This document shows, piece by piece, positions 50,601 through 62,129 of a DNA stretch of 64,000 bases; the first letter of the stretch is position 1, and the number at the start of each line of letters is the position of its first letter. The position numbers and the translations under genes are program-made. Origin of the DNA: Gorsachius magnificus. Lineage: Eukaryota > Chordata > Aves > Pelecaniformes > Ardeidae. The notes below the pieces were generated by a model. That model did not search any database and had not been told where the DNA came from. It was given only the letters and a program-made list of their open reading frames with translations. The DNA lies in contig CM067109.1 of the NCBI GenBank assembly GCA_034008185.1, positions 61,352,301-61,416,300 on the forward strand. Reading direction: 5' to 3'.

Positions 50601-52805
50601 GACCTTACCATTTTCTGTTCTTTATAATATCAACTGGAGCATCAAATATTCCTGTTCCTGAAAACCCCATAAATAAAGCTGTTCATTTTTTTTTTTTTAT
50701 TGTTACCAAATTTGCAGAAGGACCGATGGATAAAGTCACAATTTCAACTTCAGGGTACGCATTATCAATATGTTTATTGATAGTGCAAGAATTTTTCTGA
50801 TTGCAAGTATATTTCAAGTAATCATATAGTCAACACTTTGCTTGAGGAGGCAATAATGCAAGCACCAGTTTTGAAAACGTTGATCACGTGCATTATTCTT
50901 CGTTGGAAGCAAAGCCCGAGAGGAGGCTAATATCAAGAAATAATACAATACCAATAGAATTATTCTGATGTTAATGTTATGACAGCTGAGTTCACTGTCA
51001 TGCTGGCAATAGCCTCAGTGAATTCTGAATGTAGTGCCACAACAGTTTTTAATATATTGACCTGGGCCTCTACAGCTTCTTTTCAATCAATTAAAGCATT
51101 CTGCAAAACAAGCCAAATAGTTTTCCTAAAGAAAACGCAAGGAGTTCATAAATTCAGTTTCAAGGGGAGAGAGAAGACCTCAAGGATTAACAGCTGTGAT
51201 AAATAGAGATCCCACACTTGCAACATAATAAAGCTGCACAGATTCAGAAATTATGCTTTTAAGATGAAACAGAAGACATGACAAAGGAGGCATGGTGAAC
51301 AGTAAAAATTATGTTATGAGGTCATGCAGAGAGAATAACAATCCCTTCTCTTCTATATCTGCTTAGAAAATCAGAGTGCTTCTCTTCACTCCTGTTTCCA
51401 GAAGGAAGCACAGAGAAACATGGATATCTCTATCATTTATCACAATGACCATACACAATGATGTGTGAGCTTTGCTGTCAAGGGCGGGGCAGCTGTAGTC
51501 CACAGTGCCAGAATAGTCTGTAGCACCAGTGTCTGGCAGGCCAACTAGGAGTAACAAACATGAGGACTGCCAATGGCCAGTTCTCAGGTAGAGCCAGTAG
51601 GACATGCCTTAAATTTCTCAACAGAGGGAAAAAACAAACCAAAATTAATCTGACTGACAGGAACAAGGATCAAGATGGCCTGTAAGACTGAATTTGAAGT
51701 CTAAATCACCTTTTCTGTTCATATATGTCTGTTAAAACACTACATTAAACTCTCTCAGGTACACAGGGTGATGAACTTTTGCATTTGTGCTAAAATATAA
51801 TTACCACCCATGTTTTTTCTAGAACTGACTCACACCTATGAGTGTCTTTTTGCATGATGCAGGAGGTCAGGACTATGATTTGTAGAGCTCCCCAAATTTT
51901 TTCACTTACCTGACATTTATCACAGCATGTTCAATATGACCAGTCCTGCTTTAGGCTACATATATTGAAAATATCTTTCAAATTCCCTAACTCTGAACAA
52001 ACATAAGCAATAAAAAAAAAAAAAAAAAAGGAGAAAAGGGAGGGAGGTGGGAAGGGAAAGGAAAGGAGGAGAGTATGAATTGTAAATATTCAATGAAATA
52101 TGACTCAGGGTTTGGGTTTTGCATTCTGCGGTGCAATTTGGTCAATCAAAAGGTACTATATTTGAAGTAAAGAACCAAGTCAACAAAACCAAACCAACAA
52201 AAATCTATAAAACAGGGACAAAATTGGAAATTGTAATACATACACAATTAAGCTTTTGTACCAAGCGTTGGGTTGTGGTGGTGTTTGTTGGGGGTTTTTG
52301 GGTTTTTTTTGGTTTTTTTTTTTGTTTTTTGTTTTTCTTTTTTTTTTTTTTTACAGAATTTGTTAGAACAACAACTTCCGAGTCACAACTTCTAAGAGTA
52401 AAAGGGACAAATCTGTTCCAAGTAATTGACTTCAGCATTTTAAAATGTTGGCTTCACTGTAAAAAAAAATTCTTTGTACTTTCTGCTTCACTTTATTTCT
52501 ATATGAATACGTCAATTTCTCAGAATATATATTCTCATACAGAAATTTTGCAAATGTATTTAACATGCATGTATTATTGATTACAGCTTGAATTAGGCTT
52601 CCATAGGACTGCAGGAGTACTAACACAGGATTCCTAGCAGTAAAGTAAAAAGGCAAACTAATGGAGAGTGCTCTCTTATGGTAACACACAGTCCATAACT
52701 ATATGTGCATTTTGCATTTTTAAAATGTCTGTTTATTTTTGTATATCTTTATCTATGCAAGCTTATAGCTAGAGGGTTTTTTTATTTTTACTTTTTAATG
52801 TTCAC
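47651..52805. other. CNTLN intron
   Basis: An intron of 5.2 kb. It contains an A-rich then purine-rich stretch (52011-52070) and a T-rich tract with G clusters (52266-52352). No gene or repeat family recognised in the rest. Confidence 0.7.
52266..52352. repeat. T-rich low-complexity tract with G clusters
   Basis: T runs of 5-14 bases broken by G, GG, GGG and GGGGG groups (gggttgtggtggtgtttg then ggggg and later pure T). It probably makes the 153-codon plus-strand frame around it appear open. Confidence 0.85.
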
Positions 52806-52931
52806 CTTTAGCTGTAGTGTCTTCTCTAAGTTTTCAATCTTCCTTTCAGCCATTTTAAGCTTCCTTAGCTCCTCTGACTCTCTAAAAGAGCTCTTTGGGG
52901 ACAGAGACCTTGAACGTTTCACAGGTGGTTC
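52806..52931 (-). CDS. CNTLN: Centlein (CNTLN), internal exon 2 of 10 in window
   Basis: An exon of 126 nt (42 codons), phase 0 at both ends. The acceptor is tattatccag before GAACCACCTGTG and the donor is CTAAAG before gtgaacat. The product begins EPPVKRSRSLSPKSSF and ends with the heptad-rich ERKIENLEKTLQLK. The basic, serine-rich RSRSLSPKSSF stretch is the clearest centlein signature in the window and is almost identical to the mammalian sequence I remember. It looks like an unstructured, possibly phosphorylated hinge with SP sites, leading into a new coiled coil. It joins in frame to the exons at 58550 and 47529. Confidence 0.95.
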
Positions 52932-54792
52932 CTGGATAATAAAACAAGGACATGGTTGAACTAGTTGGAACACCGGATTATGAAAGACATGCAGAATTAA
53001 AGAAGAAGTAATTTTGAATACTAATAATGAATTATAAAAAAAAAAAATCTGCATGGAATACCAGAGAAATAACAAGCAGAATTACCACAGCGCTACCACT
53101 AAAGGTTTCTCTGTGACTCGTTAATGAGAATATTCATTTACATTTACATTGTTTCTTTCAGAATAATGATGTCCCATTAGGGAAGACTAAAGGGTTATAG
53201 ACTCAGAAATGCAAGAAACCTCATTACAAAGGAGGGGATAGAGGCTGGTCTAATTGCTCTATAAGGGTCCAAGGTTACACTTGATAGGACAACCAGAAAC
53301 AAGAGGGAAAGGATTTTTTTCCCTTTGAAATAGTTTAACACACTGTGAAGTTGAAGGAACAATATGCTTGAGGAATATAAATACAACAGACAGTAGATCT
53401 TATACCATAATGACCATATGGTCATTAACTATAATGTGACTAACTAGAGACAAGAATATGTGTTTATATTATGTACAGTTTCATATAGCAATCTGGAGAA
53501 AGAATATGCGAAAGTAACACTTAAACTGGGCAGCTTTCTTGTTCATTCTATGTCCTATGTCCTTATGGCAAAGAAAGACAGACCTCATCAAATTAGACTT
53601 TCTGATTTTCTGAATAACTTTGGTTAAGGACAGGGAAATACTAACACACACTTAACACTGATAAGGTAAAATGCTATTACATAAATACATAAAGTCAAAC
53701 AAAAATTTATGATTAATTGGGATTATTGTTGTTGCATGCTGCCATTTTCACTGTAAAATAACTAATTTACAACAAAAGAAATTCAGGATGAAGTCTGCTT
53801 GAATACTGTATACTTCAACACTTTTACTATTCCATTAAAATAACTGAATTTAAAGAGAATCTTAATGAGTAATTGGCATTTTTTTCTTTCACCATTACCT
53901 TCCAGTATTAAATGTTTACTGTATACCACACTTTCAGTTTAAATCATATTGGTTTCCAAAAAGAAGAAAAAAAATACTATCATGAAATATCAGAAAATAA
54001 TAATAGTACCTACTTAAGAATTTAAATATTGCCAAGATGGTTTTGTCATTTGGCCTTGGGTTTCCTTTGCTTCTGTAGTGTGCCTGAATGAGATTAAAAA
54101 AAAAAAAAACCAAACCAAAACTAACAACTGCAAAAATTGTCAAATAGACATTTTTTGTTTTAAAAAAATTTAATTTTCCAAATTTATGTTTTAATTAATG
54201 TCCTTGAAATAGTAAGATTACTGATTTACATTTTTTTTCTAATAATTCTGGTAGAGCTATCCAAAAGTTTACTTCAGTTAACGGATGTTGATATTAATCA
54301 GTAAAGATTTTAACATTGCACAAAACCAAATTGATGCCTATCAGGTGTCTGAAGCAGAACATCCCAAGACTAACCGATCAAAAAATCTACCAATCTTCAA
54401 AGTCCCAGGTTACTTGACTAAAACCAAGATATTAAATAAAACTTCCACATTTCCTAATTATTGCATACCCATACTATTTTTTCCTAAGAATCCAAAATGA
54501 GTTATTTTTCAAGAAATGTTTCCTACTTAATGTTTCTATACAGAAGACTTGGAAAATACATGATTTCTCTGAAATCAGGAATAAGAGGTCAAAGCACTGC
54601 ATTTGTTGCCAAAAAGCAGGACAACAAAGGAAAAGAAGTAGGCCAACCAGCACTAGAATGCAAGTAATAACTAGGTAGAGAGACTCTACAAAGGAATGGA
54701 GAAAAGTGGAAAAAAATACAGAAAAATTAAAATTTATAATCTTGCTGCTTTAAGCAAAAGTGATCAGATACAATGAGTACACAACAGGTTTT

Positions 54793-54860
54793 TATATATA
54801 TATATACACACACACACATATATAGACACACACACATACATACAGACTATATATATATAT
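54793..54860. repeat. Compound TA/CA microsatellite
   Basis: Alternating TA and CA blocks: (TA)n, (CA)n, tatata, gacacacacaca, cata repeats, then (TA)n. Purine-pyrimidine alternation runs through nearly all of it. Confidence 0.93.
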
Positions 54861-56977
54861 CTACCTGGGATTACACTGTGCATCTTTTCCACAGGGCCAA
54901 GGTATGGAAAAAAATGGAGAAAAATTTAACTATTCATGGACATGGAAATCATTGCTTGTGAGAACAGGTGGGATTGGTGATGTGCATTAAGAAACATTAT
55001 ATTGTTTGAATATGTTTTTACCTGTTTAGTGATCAGTCTAGAGGTCTGTGGAGACAAGGAGCTGGTTTTGGGCTTTATAGATGCACATAGGTAGTTTGAA
55101 GGCAATCTTTGGTAAGAAGGCAAACAGTTTAATTTTCCTACCAAGACAGAAGGGACTGTGTAATAAAATACACTGTAATTTGATTGCCTGGGGCTGCTGC
55201 AAAACTTTATTTGGAAGATGGCATCTGTAATGCCCTTCTCACAACTGCAAACTTTGCTGCTGCTGCCAAGTTTAAGCATTTAATTTTTAATTCAGTCTTT
55301 AAATTCTACAGTGAATTTAGACACACCTGTATCAAACATATACATAAATTGTTATGTTTTAAACATTTAGGAAATGTTTAGGAGTAAGAAAAAGTCTTGT
55401 TTTATAAGCAAAGAACATTAAGTCAGTAAAGGGTAACCACAGAAGACTTCAAAAAAAGATCCTAAAGCATGTTTACAAAAGACAAAGCCAAACAGCAGAA
55501 AACCGGAAATAAACAGGCTTTCTAATATTAATATATATGAAACTTTGTGACAGAAGACTTAATGTAAAGAAATAGCTGTTATGTGAATGTGACACACATT
55601 AACTGTTAACAGTGGTACAAGAAGCAGGAAAAGAAAAGATGCCTCTCTCTAAACAACCTTCTGTTACCTGTCTGCACTACGAAAGTCCATGGGATGAAGC
55701 TGGATATAGTCACGTTCTTGAATTCAACAGGTTTTTTGTTGGATGGAGTCCCCAAACAAGTCAAAAAAAAAAAAAAAAAAAGGCAAACAAGGGAAGATGG
55801 AACTCTTATTGAAATGTCTTGGAGAACCTCCCTGCACACACAGAGCAGATAAATGTCTGCCAGTAAACAGCACTGAAGACAGTGGGCAGAAATCATAGTG
55901 TTTTTTGTCAGCTGCAGAAACAGAAACATTGTTGAAGCTGAACCAGAGGCTGACAAGATGCAGGTGGGGTATTTTGGAGAGAAAAATGGCAAATTCTTGA
56001 TTCAATATGTTTCAACAGGAACTTTATCAGTACTGCTAGCTAACTCATGTCTTTTAATACCTTGACATTCTTAGAAGAATGCTATACAACATATATCAAT
56101 AAAAAGCAGTTATGACTCACATATATCATACAATGGAAAAGCTTAGATATACAAAACCAAGGGCTGTGTTACTGAATCGGCTGGCAGACATATGGATGAC
56201 AGTTCAGTTAGGTAACAGAAATCATACACAGCTCACAAAGTTAAAAAGTTTAAGCTCCAAAAAGAGTTTTAGGAAGATCAAGCAACTGACTTTTTAAGTC
56301 TTCATACAAAATGGCACTCAACTGTACCACTTTCAACACAGAGCAGACTATGAGGGTTGCAATTGCCTCTAAATACACACTTGACAGTATCAAGAAAAAT
56401 GACACTACATGTGCATATTTAACAACGCTTCTAAACACCACATCATCGGTCTCACAAAATAAGTGTTTCTATTACTCTGTATGACTGTAGGCAAGGGGTT
56501 TGAATTTCTGCAATTCACAGAAAACTACACTAGCCTATAGATGTATATATATCATTGCATTCTGCAAAACAAACATAGGTGGAAGCATACAGTCATGTGG
56601 CCAGACATCCTAATTTATCACACTAATGGCAGGTGTCTGTTTTGTCCCAGGCCCTCCTGAAAGCCAGAATGTTTCTACAATTTTCCTTACGGCGTTGCCT
56701 AAACACAGAGGATTTGTAGCCTGTCAATTTAGTCCCCAAAAGTTTTAACAGAGAATGCATGAACATGTGAAAAGTGCACATATCAAACAACCCTGAGTGT
56801 TGAAAGAGGACCAGGACCTACATGCCAAAACAAGAAAAGATTCTCTACAATAGGATTTAAAAGTCTGTATTTAGTTTTACTCAAGGGAGGTGATTGCTTT
56901 ATTCCTGACACAGTGATCAGTTCATGATAAACACAGTACTCTCATTTACATTATTCTGAGGAGGTAAGAAATGGCAT

Positions 56978-57705
56978 TGTGGTGGGTTAACCTTGGCAAA
57001 GGGTCAAACACCCACTCACCTGCTCACTCACTATCCATCCATAGGATGAAAAAGCTCATGGGTTGAGACAAAGAAATGGAGATTGCTTACCATTAACTGT
57101 CATGGGCAGATTTGGGGAAAATTAATTTAAGTTATTGTTGCTTAAAATAGATTTAGGTAGTAACAAATAGGGAAAATATTAACACAACACCTTCTCCCCC
57201 ATGCTCTTTCCCAGGCTGAACCTCACTCCTTCACTCTTGACTCTTCTACCTCCTGCCGACCAGGACAGTGGGATGGGGAATGGGGGGTTACAGTCAGTCC
57301 ATAACAGCTCCTTTCATCCACTCTTTCCTCCTCGCACTTTCCCCCTGCTCCAGCTTGGGGCCCCTCCACAGGCTGGAGTCCTTAAGGATAACCCTGCTCC
57401 AGAGTGGGTTCTCCATGGGCCACAGTTCCTGCCAACCTCTCCACACGCTGCGGTTTCTGTGAGGGAATATGCATCTGCTGGGCCGTAGTGTGGACATCTG
57501 CTCCATGGTGGTCCTCTCCATGGGCTCCAGGGAAATACCTGTTCCAGCACTTGGAGCACCTCCTCCCTCTCCTCCTTCTCCAACCTTGGTGTTTGCACTG
57601 ACCTTGCTGTTTCTCACCTTCTATTCTTCACTCTACACTGCCTATGCAGCATTTTGTCCTTTCTTAAACACATTTTCACAGAAGCGCCACCACAGTCTCC
57701 TAAAA
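56978..57705 (-). mobile_element. Partial LTR of a second avian endogenous retrovirus family
   Basis: The left edge, tgtggtgggttaaccttgg, is the complement of an LTR 3' end. It is followed by the expected antisense landmarks: 'catgggttgagacaaagaaa', 'tggggaaaattaatttaa', then a GC-rich part with recurring 'gctccag...ctccatgggc' units (57380-57530), 'ttggagcacctcctcc' and, near 57680, 'cacagaagcgccaccac'. I know this arrangement from bird LTRs, and it is clearly not the family at 24 and 28 kb. It appears truncated at the LTR 5' end near 57705, so no target duplication could be checked. Orientation is the same as CNTLN. GC-rich open frames here are by-products. Confidence 0.8.
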
Positions 57706-58549
57706 AAGTGTTCTAAAATATGTCTTTTCCCAAAAATAGTATACAGTGCAGGATACTGAGAAAGAACAAGACATACCGTTTTCAAAGGAAATGTTATGAG
57801 ATACCAAATATGGAAAACCATGAGATTTCTAAGGAAGCAGAGCATGATGGTCCACCCTTGTAGACTATTTATGCCACACAGAAACATGTTCCTTGCTACA
57901 GAAATCTCTTCCAAGTTTCCCATATTCTATACGACCACAATAAAGAAAAAAATGTAGATGAGGAAGAGGCTGAACACACTGAAAAACATAATGACTTTGG
58001 CTAATTTAATAAATCAATTTAAGCTGTAGAATTATTTACAGATCTATTTCATTAGGTATAGTTCATAGCTGTTACTGTTAGCTAGTGCCTAAATTTAACT
58101 GCCAGTCAACATGGAAGAGTCAGTCCAGCATTACACAGAGTAATAAAAGTCAGAAGTATAAATTAAAAGGACATTGTTATGATTTTTAAAAAAAAAAAAA
58201 CCACTTGTATGTATCTAATTTTCCTTCCAGGGAAAGATGGTCATTCTGATACACACCACAAAATACCTGATAAATATTAATTTTAACAAACCTACAAAGA
58301 ATTTATCAGTCAAATATTTCATTTAATTAAGAATCCCTTATTCAGTATTTAATAAGGTAAAACCTTCTACTCCCAACAGCTATTTTAACAAGTCTTTGGC
58401 AGATAACACAAGAACCATTCAAACAAGCTTCCAGAAATATAAGCAGCATCAACAGATATTAAAATTATTATCTGGACCCTTGAGCAAAAACGTTTGGCTT
58501 TACCAGCTTGACTTAGATACAGATACACGAGACAATAAAACCATCTCAC

Positions 58550-58723
58550 CTCATGCTTTCTTCCAGTCCTTATATTGCTGCTTTCCAGAGTATTTGTAGT
58601 ATACAAATTATGTTCTGCTATATTAAGGCTTGCTTTTTTCAATTTTTCCTGTAGAAGCTTGATTTCAGATTTTTGCATTGTAACGAGACACTCTAGCTCA
58701 TTTAAAGAAGGCTGTTGAAAGAC
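58550..58723 (-). CDS. CNTLN: Centlein (CNTLN), internal exon 1 of 10 in window
   Basis: First exon of the gene visible here, 174 nt or 58 codons, phase 0 at both ends. The acceptor reads tttctag before GTCTTTCAACAG and the donor reads GAG before gtgagat. The product starts VFQQPSLNELECLV, continues with QKSEIKLLQEKLKKAS and ends GRKHE. Vertebrate centlein, as I remember it, has a matching PSL...QKSEIEYLQEKLK stretch directly before the EPPVKRSRSLSP segment, and here the next exon encodes exactly that segment. Centlein is a centrosomal coiled-coil protein that helps hold centrioles together. This part is a short helical stretch followed by a less conserved polar linker. The preceding exon was not found in the 5.3 kb upstream and must lie outside the window. 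Confidence 0.9.
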
Positions 58724-59309
58724 CTAGAAAATGATAGTACAGGTATATTACATTAGTAACAAAAAACCAAGAGCATAACAAACCACTTAGATAAAACTGC
58801 CTAGACAGACACAACATTACCAATATTACAGGAACATGTGAGAGGTGCAAATAATTCTGTTTTTGTAAGTGACTCATGAATCCATAATCAAAACCAGACC
58901 CCAAAGTGTTACCTAAACATTTTCACACCACCACCACATTTTCCAGATCCAAATTTATAGTCTTAACAATGGTTGTTTTATACAGATGTTTCTTCTGCAG
59001 CAACTTATTCTACTATGGTATTTTGTATCTCACATGCTGTCAAAAATTCTTGACAAAATATTTTACTTCCTAGACTTGTTTCTGATGAAATTCAAGTTGA
59101 TAAGTATCACTGGCGTATCAAACATGGGAAAAAAAAACCCCTTTACTATATATTCTGTGAATAAAGCTTAGTTAAAAGCTGCCTCAGAAAAGTACCTCTT
59201 TAATGTAAATCTACAAGATGATTCCACTATGACCATAAACTCAGACAGCAAGTTGTGGTCAAACTGAGGACTTACAGAAAAAACAAACAGTGATTCTAAA
59301 TCACAGAGT

Positions 59310-60130
59310 TACTCAAGGCAGATAGGTCATTTCATGGAGCCATTGAGTTCTAGGACCATTCCCAGCTATCAACCTGTTCGCAGCAATTCCCTGGCACAAT
59401 ACAACATTGCCGCACGCTGCTCACCTTGGCCCTGTTCCAAAACCTGTTCAGACCAAAACACATTTTCATTGGTACCAGCTATCTTTAAGTCATCCTGATG
59501 CCCAATAGCGGACTCATGTGTGTACACGTGACCAAGAGTGGTCAAGTTACCATGGCTTGACTAATTAGTCCTTGTCAGCTGAGTTTTCATTAGCCACCTG
59601 TGATCACACCCAACAACCACAAGGCAAAATGTTGTTAGTTTACTATAAGTAACAGCAATATGCCTGTTATAGCAGTCTACAGCAATCACAAAGTGAAATG
59701 CTTTAGCTCAAACCTCCTCCACAGTTTTAAGGCTGGGAATAGACATTCACCTTGCAACAGCTGTGCCAGACAAAGGTAATATAATTCCCAGATGGTCAAC
59801 ACATCCAGGCAGCTGGAGGTTAGCACCCCTACACTACTGCTGAAAGAATGCTTAAGCAATTCTTTCAGCAATTCTAGGGATGTCGCAACCCCCCTCCCTA
59901 ATCAATTGCATAAATAAAAGGGCAGGTTAGTTTGAAAAGTCAATGCAAGTGGCTTGAGCTGACCCAGCTGACCTCATATTGCACTGATTAGGGCAAACTC
60001 ATGAAACCCCTACTGCCAGCAGTGCTCTGATGGCAATGACAAGCAGCTAGGAGAAAGTAAAGTCTTCAATCAACAACGCTTGATCCAGACAACAACTTTC
60101 TCCGGACTGACTAGAAGTTTTATTTCACAC
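59310..60130 (+). mobile_element. Possible old LTR-like element
   Basis: A block less AT-rich than its surroundings with promoter-like spacing: a TATA-like cataaataaaag near 59910 and an AGTAAA near 60054. I could not find matching terminal TG/CA ends or a target duplication, and I do not recognise the family. It may instead be unique sequence with chance motifs. Confidence 0.3.
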
Positions 60131-62084
60131 ATACCTTCCCTAATTAGCAAAGTTCTGACAACCTGATTTGCTTGCTACTGTTTGAGTGTATTCTTAAGAT
60201 TAATACTTATCTCAATAGAGAAGAAAGAATTTGGTACGGTTATCATTTGTTCTTACTGTCTCAATTACTGGTATGCCCCAAGTAAAACAAATCAGGTATA
60301 CTGACAAAAATCAGAAAAGGCAGTGTAAAAAGGTTAAAGCAAACAAAAAAAAATCTCCAAATTCATGCCAAGCAAGAAATGGGGTGGTCCAAAGTTGATT
60401 AAAATTGAGCAAGTAAACACCCTAGTAAGCTCAGTATTTGACAGAAACAGATTAATGGGCATAGCCATTTTATTTCCTTCTATGCAGAATATGAAGTTTT
60501 CCATAAAGCATACTATAAACTCACACTTTCTACAAATAAATCCCAAATTAGAAATATAAGCTTTTTTTCTTTTAACATTTTTGTTTTTTCCCCAGAAAAA
60601 GCACAACTCCTCATACAGCAAACAAACACAGGAAAGTTGTCAGTGAGAAAAAGTTGCCTGTGCTTTTGCTGACATTTTCATTACATAATTTCTGTTGCTC
60701 ATTTTGAATAATTTAGGCCACATGTCGTTGCAAACAGATGTCATTTACACCCATGATCAGCAAAAGGCCAGTTTATAACTAAAAGAAAACTCTACACCGA
60801 GGAAAAAAAAGGAAAGTAGAAAAATAAGGAGTAGACAAGCCATGCATTGAAAAGAACTCTTAAAAGAAAACTGGGCTTTTTGTTCATTTGAGCAAAACCA
60901 TATCACTATATAAAAAGGAAGAAAAAAAAATCCAACAAAACCTAGAAGACAGAAATAGTGCCAGTAGATAAGGGAAATGTAGTTATATTTAAGTTACATA
61001 ATTTTTTTTTACTTGAACTTTATTCTTCCTTACTAAGAAAAAGAAATAAATCTACTGACTTGTCCCATTTTATTGATTTCTCAGCTGTATGTAAAAAAAA
61101 AAAGACTTCTATGTGTAACGTAAGTAACATTAGTAACTAAAAAAAGAATCAACAGCTTCAATTGGTCACAATCACTTTAATTTACATTACTGTTAAATGT
61201 TGCTTACTTTTAAACCATGAGAATTACACAAATTTAGCTAGAATAACTTCTTACTGTACCACTGCTTTTTAATTTCTTCTTTCAAAAATGAAATGCAGAT
61301 TGTTTTGAAATGTAAATCCATTTAAGAGTCACAGAATATATCCAATCCTTGCTCCTCTACGCCAACGTAGTTCTGCTACTGACTTTAATAGGACCAATAT
61401 ATGAACAGCGTTCTTCATTTGTTTGGGGGCTTTTTTTCCTTGCTCTTTTCTTCTCTCAAAAGAAATCTCTAGAAATTACCATGCAGTGATATTTATTTCA
61501 AATTAAAATACTGTAAAGGCACAGTTTCTAATAAAACTCTTACAACAGTCTTTGTGCACGTGCATACATACACATATTTCTTGGAAAACTAATCCCAACA
61601 AAACCAGACTTAGATCTTAACTTATACCTCAAAAATACCTATGTTTTTCACCTCAAAATATTCAGCAGATCACTGTTACTAATACAGAACTTGCCACATT
61701 ATTTGGGTCTATAATATCCGCAAAATCTTCTCAAATTTTTAAGTATGCATGTAAAGTTTCGTTAGCTTCAGGAATTCTAAGAACCCAGAAGTAACCTGAA
61801 GAGATCAATTTAAAAATTGAGATTTTGCTTATCAATGGATCCCAGTTTAAGAAGAGGGGAGTATAATTTTCTGTTAAACTTAACATATCCTTCACTATTT
61901 GATACACTTCCTAGCCTAGAAGACTTTGTTTACTCAAATACCAAGAGAATTTTTAAGACATGAAAAGAGATCTTCCAAAGACTGAAACCTGGATGAAGTT
62001 TCTCTCTCTGGCCTTTTGTTTTAGATTCATGTCTATTTAACTTCATATTCCTACACTTTTATGTTCCAGGTATTCTTGGTTACA

Positions 62085-62129
62085 AGAAAGAAAGAAAGGA
62101 AAAAAAAAAAAAAAAAAAGAAGAAAAAAA
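62085..62129. repeat. Purine-only A-rich run
   Basis: GAAA units followed by a long A run and AGAAG: low-complexity sequence, possibly a decayed retroposon tail. Confidence 0.85.

Larger units (their letters stand above)
52932..58549. other. CNTLN intron with an LTR and a microsatellite
   Basis: An intron of 5.6 kb containing a TA/CA microsatellite (54793-54860), an A-rich run near 55762, and a partial LTR (56978-57705). No other feature recognised. Confidence 0.7.

Noticed and set aside
52119..52580. A plus-strand frame of 153 codons.
   Set aside because: Its middle is a T/G homopolymer tract coding only Phe, Gly and Val runs. The ends are unlike any protein I know.
57201..57759. Several overlapping 64-107 codon frames on both strands.
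   Set aside because: They lie in the GC-rich part of an LTR, where stops are rare, and overlap each other in many frames.
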